A program made the translations under genes and the position numbers. Positions 1-5,461 of a DNA stretch of 7,029 nt are shown here, one piece after another. The DNA comes from Mucilaginibacter sp. (lineage in GTDB: Bacteria; Bacteroidota; Bacteroidia; Sphingobacteriales; Sphingobacteriaceae). The stretch is from the NCBI GenBank assembly GCA_014376655.1, contig JACMRC010000150.1, forward strand, positions 1 to 7,029, in the 5' to 3' direction. The notes under the pieces are model-generated. The model saw nothing but the letters and a program-made list of their open reading frames with translations, had not been told where the DNA came from and searched no databases. Position 1 is the first letter of the stretch, and the number at the start of each line of letters is the position of its first letter.

Positions 1-4
1 CTCT

Positions 5-40
5 CACTTTAACAAATTTTAACCAAAAATAGTTAAAGTG
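5..40. repeat. 9-bp inverted repeat with three TTTAAC boxes
   Basis: CACTTTAAC (5-13) and GTTAAAGTG (32-40) form a perfect 9-bp inverted repeat around an 18-base spacer. Inside it, TTTAAC occurs directly at 8-13 and 18-23, exactly 10 bases apart, and in inverted form (GTTAAA) at 32-37. Direct hexamers one helical turn apart resemble the half-site layout used by OmpR/PhoB-type response regulators. The element could instead be the end of an upstream terminator hairpin, although no long T tract follows the second arm. The regulator, if there is one, is unknown. Confidence 0.4.
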
Positions 41-126
41 TTTGAAGCTTTATTGGCATATTCGCATAATTATAAATCCGCGTGTATTAAAACACCCTGG
101 TTAGCAGTTATAATTGATAAATTTTA

Positions 127-162
127 CCGAAATTCGGGACGTTTTTGCGGGTACATATCCGC
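127..162. promoter_or_regulatory. Two tandem palindromes just ahead of surA
   Basis: CCGAAATTCGG (127-137) is a perfect 5+1+5 palindrome. GCGGGTACATATCCGC (147-162) pairs over 7 positions with one G-T wobble around a CA centre and ends 20 bases before the surA start codon. They could be an operator pair or hairpins in the 5' untranslated leader. The symmetry is read directly from the sequence; any function is inferred. Confidence 0.35.
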
Positions 163-182
163 AGTATATTTAAATTGAATAA

Positions 183-1556
183 ATGAGAAAGTTTGGGATA
201 GTTGTTTTAAGTATTGTTTTGTTTGCATCTGTTGCTAACGCGCAGCAAAAAATAGTGTTAGATAAAATTGTAGCGGTAGTAGGCGGTAGTGTTATATTAC
301 AATCAGACATTGAATTATTAAATGCGCAGTATATTATACAAAATGTGCATCCTGATAAGTGTTTATTAACCCAGAGCTTAATAACACAAAAATTGCTGGT
401 ACAGCAAGCCGCCATAGATAGTATCGAAGTAAAATCAGACGACGTTGATAACGAGGTTGACCGCCGTATGCGCGGCATGACCCAACGCGCAGGCGGGCAG
501 GAAAGGCTGGAGCAGTTTTTAGGCCGCTCATTATTACAATACAAAGAAGAGATCCGCGGCGATGTACGCGAGATGATGGTTGCCGAAAAAATGAAGGGAC
601 ACATCACCGAAAAATTAAATACTACCCCGCAGGATGTTAAAAATTTTTATAACAAAATGCCAAAGGACAGCTTGCCAACCTTTAACAAAGAAGTTGAGGT
701 AGCCGAGATTGTTTTTGAACCTAAATTAAGCAAGGAAGAAAAAGACGTTTATCGCGAAAAATCACAGGCTTTATTGGACAGGATCAAAAAAGGCGAAGAT
801 TTTGCAACATTGGCTACTGCATACTCGCAGGATCCGGGCTCGGCATCGCAAGGTGGTGATGTTGGCTTTGCCGATAGAAATACATTTGTTAAAGAGTTTA
901 CCGGCTGGGCGTTTAAGCTAAAAGCAGGCGAGTATTCGCCGGTGTTTGAATCGCCGGAATATGGTTTCTTCTTCCTGCAGGTGTTAGAGCGGCGCGGCGA
1001 GCAGGTACACGTACGCCATATTTTAATTACGCCGCCTACCACTGCTGCAAGTTTGGAGCGGGCAAAAGGCAAAGCCGATACGGTATATAATTTAATAGAT
1101 AAAAACCGCAAGGTTGATTTCTTTTCGAGCGCGGCATCATTTTATTCGGACAATAAAGAAACCAAATACAATGGCGGTATGATAATTAACCCTGAAGGCG
1201 AAACGCGTACCACTTATATTCCTACTGATAAACTTGACCCGCAAATTGCATTGGTGGTTGATACCATGAAAGCCGGCGGCATATCAAAACCGGTAATATT
1301 TAGTGATCGTACAGGTAAAAAAAGCTACCGGATATTTTATTTAAAATCTGTTACTAATGCGCATAAAGCTAATTTAGAGCAAGATTTTCCGAAACTGAAA
1401 GCATACGCAACTGATGACAAGATCAATCGCACCGTTAGCCAGTGGTTTGCCAAAAAAAGGAAAGAAACTTATATAAAAATCGACCCGCAATACCAGGGTT
1501 GCCCGGTATTGAAAGGTTGGGCTACACCAACAACAACTGCCCAGGTTAAACCATAA
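183..1556 (+). CDS. surA: SurA-type periplasmic peptidyl-prolyl isomerase / chaperone
   Basis: The 457-residue protein begins with a Sec signal peptide: basic MRK, a hydrophobic stretch to about residue 17, and likely cleavage after Ala20 (ANA|QQ). An N-terminal SurA-like helical region (about 22-165) starts with DKIVAVVGGSVILQSDIE, typical of the family. Two parvulin (PPIC) domains follow at about 170-270 and 275-390, then a short C-terminal helical part. The first parvulin domain keeps GGDVGF (224-229) but has AEIV where active parvulins have RHIL, and Phe263 where the second conserved histidine would be. The second keeps RHIL (His279) but lacks a clear second histidine. Chaperoning of outer-membrane proteins in the periplasm is therefore the likelier role. 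The only cysteines are Cys60 and Cys440. The start was chosen because it places the signal peptide at the N terminus; no Shine-Dalgarno is present, as is usual in Bacteroidota. It is very probably co-transcribed with the MoxR gene 8 bases downstream. The symbol is by family resemblance; E. coli surA is only a distant relative. Confidence 0.88.
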   Translation: MRKFGIVVLSIVLFASVANAQQKIVLDKIVAVVGGSVILQSDIELLNAQYIIQNVHPDKCLLTQSLITQKLLVQQAAIDSIEVKSDDVDNEVDRRMRGMTQRAGGQERLEQFLGRSLLQYKEEIRGDVREMMVAEKMKGHITEKLNTTPQDVKNFYNKMPKDSLPTFNKEVEVAEIVFEPKLSKEEKDVYREKSQALLDRIKKGEDFATLATAYSQDPGSASQGGDVGFADRNTFVKEFTGWAFKLKAGEYSPVFESPEYGFFFLQVLERRGEQVHVRHILITPPTTAASLERAKGKADTVYNLIDKNRKVDFFSSAASFYSDNKETKYNGGMIINPEGETRTTYIPTDKLDPQIALVVDTMKAGGISKPVIFSDRTGKKSYRIFYLKSVTNAHKANLEQDFPKLKAYATDDKINRTVSQWFAKKRKETYIKIDPQYQGCPVLKGWATPTTTAQVKP

Positions 1557-1564
1557 AACTAATT

Positions 1565-2527
1565 ATGCAACACAAATCCGATGTAGAAGCAGCAGATGCT
1601 TTAAAGCATGCTTATCAGCAAATACGTTCAGAAATAAGTAATGTAATAGTCGGGCAGGATGAAGTTGTAAAATTTGTGCTGATCTCTATTTTCAGCAATG
1701 GCCATTGTTTACTGGTAGGTGTACCGGGGCTGGCAAAAACCTTGCTGGTACAAACAGTATCGCAGGTGTTAGACCTTGGTTTTAACCGAATACAGTTTAC
1801 TCCCGATTTGATGCCCTCGGACATCATCGGGTCCGAAATATTGGGCGAGGACAGGACCTTTAAATTCATTCCCGGCCCGGTTTTCTCCAACATTATTTTG
1901 GCGGATGAGATTAACCGTACACCGCCTAAAACACAGGCAGCGTTGTTAGAAGCCATGCAGGAAAAATCTGTTACCGCGGCGGGCGTTACCCATAAGCTAT
2001 CGCAACCGTTTTTTGTATTAGCTACCCAAAACCCAATTGAGCAGGAAGGTACTTATCCGCTCCCTGAAGCGCAGTTAGATCGCTTTATGTTCAAAGTATC
2101 TTTAAACTATCCATCGTTTAAAGAGGAGCTTCAAATCGTTAAAAACACCACCAGCACCACGCAGCAAAGCGTAAGTAAAATATTAAATGCCGAGCAGATC
2201 ATTTATTTCCAGCAATTGGTAAGAAATATCCCGGTTGCCGATAATGTATTGGAGTACGCAGTAAAGCTGGTTGCAAAAACCCGCCCCGACGGCGAATTTG
2301 CTGCACCACAAGTTAAACGTTTATTAAATTGGGGGGCAGGCCCACGCGCATCGCAGTTCCTGATACTGGGGGCCAAATGCCATGCTGTTATTAACGGTAA
2401 GTATTCGCCGGATATTGAAGATGTGCAGGCTGTATCCAGACCTATATTAAGCCACCGTATTGTACGCAGCTACCATGCGGAAGCTGAAGGGTTATCTACG
2501 GATGATATTATTGAACAATTGTTCTAA
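1565..2527 (+). CDS. MoxR-family AAA+ ATPase
   Basis: This is a cytoplasmic AAA+ ATPase of 320 residues, the normal MoxR length. Visible motifs in order are Walker A GVPGLAKT (52-59, Lys58 and Thr59), Walker B ILADEIN (111-117, Asp114 and Glu115), sensor 1 ATQNP (153-157, Asn156), the EAQLDRF element with candidate arginine finger Arg173, and the sensor 2 motif GAGPRASQ (257-264, Arg261). All key residues are intact, so it should bind and hydrolyse ATP. MoxR proteins act as chaperone-like ATPases that insert cofactors or remodel complexes, usually with VWA-domain or DUF58 partners. No such partner follows, because a terminator lies 10 bases after the stop. It is the second gene of an apparent operon with surA (8-base gap, no hairpin between). 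The ATG at 1565 is preceded by an A-rich stretch and no Shine-Dalgarno. The substrate cannot be deduced from the sequence. Confidence 0.92.
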   Translation: MQHKSDVEAADALKHAYQQIRSEISNVIVGQDEVVKFVLISIFSNGHCLLVGVPGLAKTLLVQTVSQVLDLGFNRIQFTPDLMPSDIIGSEILGEDRTFKFIPGPVFSNIILADEINRTPPKTQAALLEAMQEKSVTAAGVTHKLSQPFFVLATQNPIEQEGTYPLPEAQLDRFMFKVSLNYPSFKEELQIVKNTTSTTQQSVSKILNAEQIIYFQQLVRNIPVADNVLEYAVKLVAKTRPDGEFAAPQVKRLLNWGAGPRASQFLILGAKCHAVINGKYSPDIEDVQAVSRPILSHRIVRSYHAEAEGLSTDDIIEQLF

Positions 2528-2536
2528 AACTCTTTG

Positions 2537-2577
2537 ATAACAAAAAGGGCTTGCCAATGGCAAGCCTTTTTTGTTAT
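2537..2577. terminator. Bidirectional intrinsic terminator between convergent genes
   Basis: GGCTTGCC (2548-2555) pairs perfectly with GGCAAGCC (2559-2566) around the loop AAT. The stem continues outward with a G-T pair, five A-T pairs (AAAAA 2542-2546 with TTTTT 2568-2572) and a few further pairs to about 2537/2577. A GC-rich core flanked by an A tract on one side and a T tract on the other works in both directions. It therefore ends the surA-moxR transcript on the plus strand and the NTF2-like gene (stop at 2586) on the minus strand. Confidence 0.9.
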
Positions 2578-2585
2578 ATGTAATC

Positions 2586-3449
2586 CTAATTCTCAATCGC
2601 CGAAAATACTTCCAGCAGGATATTCCATTTATGGGTGGCATCAAGCTCCCAAACACGCACATAGTTAAAGCTGCTAACTATATTGCCTTTTTTAATGCGG
2701 GCGCTGCCATAGGTATAGGCCAGATCATTACTTGTTGAACGGCCACCGCTGATAGTTTGTGCCGAGATACTGATAGCTTCGTTATTTAAAAACTTCAAGA
2801 CTCTGTCGCTACCGGTCATTGGCTCAAAGCCGGGGAAGTAGTAACGACCCTCGGGGCTTAAAAACTCTTTATATGCACCTAATGAAGATAGCGTTAAAGC
2901 CTGGTTCATTGATTTATCGGTAGCCAGTATAATGGTTTTACCGTTAAAAGGATCTTTGTTTAATACCGGTTTTTTTGAAGCATCAGGTTCCTTAAAATCT
3001 ATAAGGGCATCTTTCTCTGCTTCGGGATGTTGAATCCCTAAGTCTATTAACAGCTTTAGTTTGCCATCGCCATCACTGCGCCATACCGATACATAATCGC
3101 CGTAAACTTTATCATCGTCAGTTTTACCATTTTGGTATACATACGGGCCGGCAGTAAATGCCAGATCGCCGTTGTAAGATATGCGGGCAATTTTTGGCGT
3201 CCAGCTTAAAGAACCGGCTTGTTTTTCAATATTTGCGTAAAAATCGGTGATCTTAACAGGCTTCGGCCTAAATACAATACCATCAGCGTCGGCAACTGAT
3301 AAAAAGCCTTCTTTCATGCCTTTTTTCGCAACTAACTTATTAAAGCTTACTTCGGCTTCAACTACGGTGCTAACCTTGGCAGGCACTTGTGCTGTAGCAA
3401 TAGTAACTGTGCAAATAAGGTAGATGGCGGCCAATATGTTTTTTTTCAT
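2586..3449 (-). CDS. Secreted protein with two NTF2-like (DUF4440-type) repeats
   Basis: The protein has 287 residues from the chosen start. MKKNILAAIYLICTVTIATAQ is a clear Sec signal peptide, with cleavage likely after Ala20. An in-frame ATG 33 bases upstream (3482) would put polar residues ahead of the signal, so it was rejected. Cys13 does not sit in a lipobox, so this is not obviously a lipoprotein. The mature part appears to hold two SnoaL/NTF2-like units. The first (about 28-135) has E..FN.L...KG...GF.....DGIVFRP, followed by a strand-rich half with AGPYVYQNG and GDYVSVWRSDGDGKLKLLIDLG. The second (about 170-287) has a similar strand pattern ending YVRVWELDATHKWNILLEVFS. This fold is found in small enzymes, binding proteins and many exported Bacteroidota proteins, and no catalytic residues can be assigned, so the function is unknown. 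It lies 88 bases downstream of cysS on the same strand without a convincing terminator between them, so either read-through or a promoter of its own is possible. Confidence 0.8.
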   Translation of the reverse strand: MKKNILAAIYLICTVTIATAQVPAKVSTVVEAEVSFNKLVAKKGMKEGFLSVADADGIVFRPKPVKITDFYANIEKQAGSLSWTPKIARISYNGDLAFTAGPYVYQNGKTDDDKVYGDYVSVWRSDGDGKLKLLIDLGIQHPEAEKDALIDFKEPDASKKPVLNKDPFNGKTIILATDKSMNQALTLSSLGAYKEFLSPEGRYYFPGFEPMTGSDRVLKFLNNEAISISAQTISGGRSTSNDLAYTYGSARIKKGNIVSSFNYVRVWELDATHKWNILLEVFSAIEN

Positions 3450-3537
3450 TGTGTGAGATTTGGTAATTAATGTAATCCGCAAAGTTTTACGCGGACCAAT
3501 GTACCTGCTTTTATTTTTTATAACGTTAAAAACCGAT
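3450..3537. other. Intergenic gap between cysS and the NTF2-like gene
   Basis: This gap contains TAACGTTA (3521-3528), an 8-base palindrome flanked by T-rich and A-rich runs, and CCGC/GCGG arms at 3477-3480 and 3491-3494 around 10 bases. Neither makes a convincing intrinsic terminator for cysS. A weak -7-like AAACTTTG on the minus strand overlaps the second element, about 40 bases before the ATG at 3449, but it has no TTG at the expected distance upstream. A promoter for the NTF2-like gene is possible but unproven. Confidence 0.3.
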
Positions 3538-5001
3538 TTAAATTTTACTCCAGTTTGTTCCTTCCTTGCTATCCTTTAACTGGAAGCCTATTTTTTGCAG
3601 GCCATCGCGTATTTTGTCAGAGGTAGCATAATCCTGGTTAGCTTTGGCTTCGTTACGTAAGGTAACCACCAGGCTTAACAGTTTCGGGAGATCATCATTT
3701 GCTGCTTGCTCATTCTTCAATCCCAAAACATCAAACACAAAAGTGGTAATGATGTTTTTTAAAATTTCCAAATTAACTGCATCAATCTTCAATTTACCAT
3801 CATGTACAGAATTAATGATGCGCGTTGCTTCAAACAGTTCGGCTATTAAAACCGGGCTGTTAAAGTCGTCGTTCATGGCATCATAGCAACGTTGTTGTAA
3901 ACCCGCCACGTCAACATCTGTTGTTGAAGATGCTTTTAATCCATCCAATAGCGCAACCGCGTTCATCAGACGTTTAAACCCTTTGTCTGACGCTTCCATG
4001 GCATCATTACCAAAGTCAAGCGTACTGCGGTAATGCGCCTGCAGCATAAAGAAACGTACAGTCATAGGGCTATATCCCCTATCCAATATAGAATGCTCGC
4101 CGGTAAACAACTCATGCGGCAAAAAGCTGTTGCCTAATGATTTTGACATTTTTTGCCCGTTTACTGTTAGCATATTGGTATGGATCCAGTAGGTAGCCGG
4201 GTTTTTGCCGCAGCTGGCTACGTTTTGCGCAATTTCATTAGTATGGTGCGTAGGCATCAAATCAATGCCGCCGCCATGTATATCAAACTGGTCGCCCAGG
4301 TATTTATGGCTCATGGCCGAGCACTCTAAATGCCAGCCCGGGAAACCAACGCCCCACGGCGAGGGCCATTTCATTAAATGCTCTGGCTTTGCTTTTATCC
4401 ACAAGGCAAAATCAAGGGGGCCGCGTTTGTCGCTTTGCCCGCCTAACGTACGGGTATTTACCAACAGGTCCTCTAAATTACGGCCATTAAGTATGCCATA
4501 GTCCTGCGTTTTATTATATTTTTCAACGTCGAAATATATGGAGCCATCAACCTCGTAAGCGTAACCTTTTTCCAGTATCAGCTTAACTAATTCTATCTGC
4601 TCAATTATATGGCCGGTGGCTGTAGGTTCAATACTTGGTGGCAGGGCATTAAAGATTGCCATCACATCATGAAAACCAACTGAATATTGCTGTACAATCT
4701 CCATTGGCTCTAACTGGGCCAGTTTTGCTTTTTTTGAGATCTTATCTTCGCCCTGGTCTCCGGCATCGCCCTCTAAGTGGCCCGCATCAGTAATATTGCG
4801 CACGTAGCGCACTTTGTACCCTATAAGCGTAAGATACCTAAATATTAAATCGAACGAGATATAGGTACGGCAGTTGCCTAAATGAACATCACTATAAACA
4901 GTAGGGCCGCAAACATACATACCCACATGCGGGGCACTAAGCGCCTTAAATTCTTCTTTTTTACGAGTTAATGTATTGTAAACAAATAAATTTTGTTTCA
5001 T
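3538..5001 (-). CDS. cysS: Cysteinyl-tRNA synthetase
   Basis: This class I aminoacyl-tRNA synthetase charges tRNA-Cys with cysteine using ATP in the cytoplasm, and is essential for translation. It has 487 residues, slightly longer than the E. coli enzyme (461). The N terminus KQNLFVYNTLTRKKE is typical. The HIGH-type motif is HLGN (40-43) within CGPTVYSDVHLGN, and the KMSKS loop is exact (284-288). Zinc ligands known from the family are all present: Cys31, Cys227 (WHLECSAM), His252 and Glu256 (THHTNE). The helical anticodon-binding part follows KMSKS to the C terminus and ends GTNWSKI. The start at 5001 was chosen over an in-frame ATG at 5055, because the extra 18 residues are not family-like and a -7 promoter box (5007-5014) lies immediately before 5001. 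It appears monocistronic or leads into the NTF2-like gene. No T-box leader is visible and none is expected in this phylum. Confidence 0.98.
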   Translation of the reverse strand: MKQNLFVYNTLTRKKEEFKALSAPHVGMYVCGPTVYSDVHLGNCRTYISFDLIFRYLTLIGYKVRYVRNITDAGHLEGDAGDQGEDKISKKAKLAQLEPMEIVQQYSVGFHDVMAIFNALPPSIEPTATGHIIEQIELVKLILEKGYAYEVDGSIYFDVEKYNKTQDYGILNGRNLEDLLVNTRTLGGQSDKRGPLDFALWIKAKPEHLMKWPSPWGVGFPGWHLECSAMSHKYLGDQFDIHGGGIDLMPTHHTNEIAQNVASCGKNPATYWIHTNMLTVNGQKMSKSLGNSFLPHELFTGEHSILDRGYSPMTVRFFMLQAHYRSTLDFGNDAMEASDKGFKRLMNAVALLDGLKASSTTDVDVAGLQQRCYDAMNDDFNSPVLIAELFEATRIINSVHDGKLKIDAVNLEILKNIITTFVFDVLGLKNEQAANDDLPKLLSLVVTLRNEAKANQDYATSDKIRDGLQKIGFQLKDSKEGTNWSKI

Positions 5002-5006
5002 GTGGG

Positions 5007-5014
5007 CAAACTTA
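5007..5014 (-). promoter_or_regulatory. Candidate -7 box (TAAGTTTG) for cysS
   Basis: Read on the minus strand, TAAGTTTG matches the Bacteroidota primary sigma -7 consensus TAnnTTTG at every fixed base and is followed by C. It ends 5 bases before the ATG at 5001, which implies a leaderless or nearly leaderless transcript. No TTG lies at the usual distance upstream (the nearest clear one is about 38 bases away), which weakens the call. Confidence 0.45.
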
Positions 5015-5151
5015 CGATTTTTAGGTTTTAGTTGAGTGATGAAATGGTCAGTCAAATAGCATTTATTACTTTACCCTGCAGGCCATAATTACCCGGGTTA
5101 CACCCTTATAGGCACTAAAATCACGGTTTATCCATACGCTGTCTCTGTATG

Positions 5152-5247
5152 TCACAGCATGATGCAAATTCACACCAACATCTCACCGTATCACACTATA
5201 TCACACTATATCACAGCATTATCACACGAATTCACACTATATCACAG
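5152..5247. repeat. Helically phased TCAC-box cluster (about 10-bp period)
   Basis: TCAC starts at 5152, 5170, 5183, 5191, 5201, 5211, 5222, 5232 and 5242, giving spacings of 18, 13, 8, 10, 10, 11, 10 and 10 bases. Most copies extend to TCACAC or TCACAG. The unit TCACACTATA occurs three times exactly (5191-5200, 5201-5210, 5232-5241). A higher-order similarity is also visible: TCACAGCAT at 5152 and again at 5211, each followed by an AT-containing spacer and ATTCACAC (ending at 5175 and 5237). On the minus strand the boxes read TGTGA. It could be a multimeric protein-binding array or a decayed minisatellite. It lies 151-246 bases upstream of the cysS start and downstream of the EEP stop. Confidence 0.8.
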
Positions 5248-5396
5248 TAAGTTTTTTACTTAAATAGCTGTATATTAATACATTGCTATAAACATGGAAT
5301 TTATGCGTTTTTGGGCTGTAATGACAGGCCGCGAAAGTATGCCGCTTTAAAAAGAGCAGGCGTTTGGCTTTATACAAAAATACAAAAAATATGGTT

Positions 5397-5417
5397 AAAA
5401 AAGGCAGCGCCGCGGCC
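5397..5417 (-). terminator. Probable intrinsic terminator of the rhomboid-EEP operon
   Basis: On the minus strand GGCCGCGGCGCTGCC (5417 to 5403) can fold into GGC/GCC plus GC/GC with one C-T mismatch and a GGC loop, and it is followed at once by TTTTTT (5402 to 5397). It lies 45 bases past the EEP stop codon, a normal terminator position. The imperfect stem lowers confidence. Confidence 0.45.
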
Positions 5418-5461
5418 ATTAGGAACATGGGGTATAATTGATACCGGCTACCGACTCGGCA

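Larger units (their letters stand above)
1..182. promoter_or_regulatory. Non-coding region upstream of surA, palindrome-rich
   Basis: I see no credible coding sequence here. The stretch is AT-rich and holds several symmetric elements. CACTTTAAC at 5-13 is the exact inverse of GTTAAAGTG at 32-40. CCGAAATTCGG at 127-137 is a perfect palindrome with a single central base. GCGGGTACATATCCGC at 147-162 is a near-perfect palindrome with one G/T position. GTGT (82-85) and ACAC (92-95) flank an AT core. A clear Bacteroidota promoter (TTG, then TAnnTTTG about 20 bases later) is not visible; the closest -7-like sequence (TAAATTGA at 171) is imperfect and lies very near the start codon. The surA promoter is expected here, but its exact position is not supported. 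Confidence 0.5.
5002..5461. promoter_or_regulatory. 460-base intergenic region between cysS and the EEP gene
   Basis: I found no convincing gene here. Reading upward: the cysS promoter candidate (5007-5014), two 8-base palindromes CCTGCAGG (5075-5082) and ACCCGGGT (5091-5098), the phased TCAC cluster (5152-5247), an AT-rich stretch (5248-5396) in which I recognise nothing, and a probable terminator for the EEP operon (5397-5417). GGTAT (5431-5435) and ATACC (5441-5445) form a small inverted repeat between that terminator and the EEP stop codon. No tRNA or known small RNA was recognised on either strand. Confidence 0.55.

Noticed and set aside
170..1956. Minus-strand open frames opposite surA and moxR
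   Set aside because: They lie wholly inside strong family-matched genes and have low-complexity compositions typical of antisense frames.
3477..3494. CCGC...GCGG inverted repeat as the cysS terminator
   Set aside because: The stem is only 4 bp with a 10-base loop and no T tract follows on the minus strand.
3644..4501. Plus-strand open frames opposite cysS
   Set aside because: They are shadows of the well-supported cysS gene.
5152..5247. TCAC cluster as a CRISPR array or plasmid iterons
   Set aside because: The units are about 10 bases with no unique spacers of CRISPR size, and are shorter than typical iterons of about 20 bases. No rep or cas gene is nearby.
5152..5247. TCAC/TGTGA boxes as classical CRP sites
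   Set aside because: CRP sites are inverted TGTGA-N6-TCACA; here all boxes run in the same direction.
5237..5428. 63-codon minus-strand open frame as a gene
   Set aside because: It overlaps a probable terminator and one box of the TCAC array, matches no family I know, and its hydrophobic part comes largely from T-rich runs.
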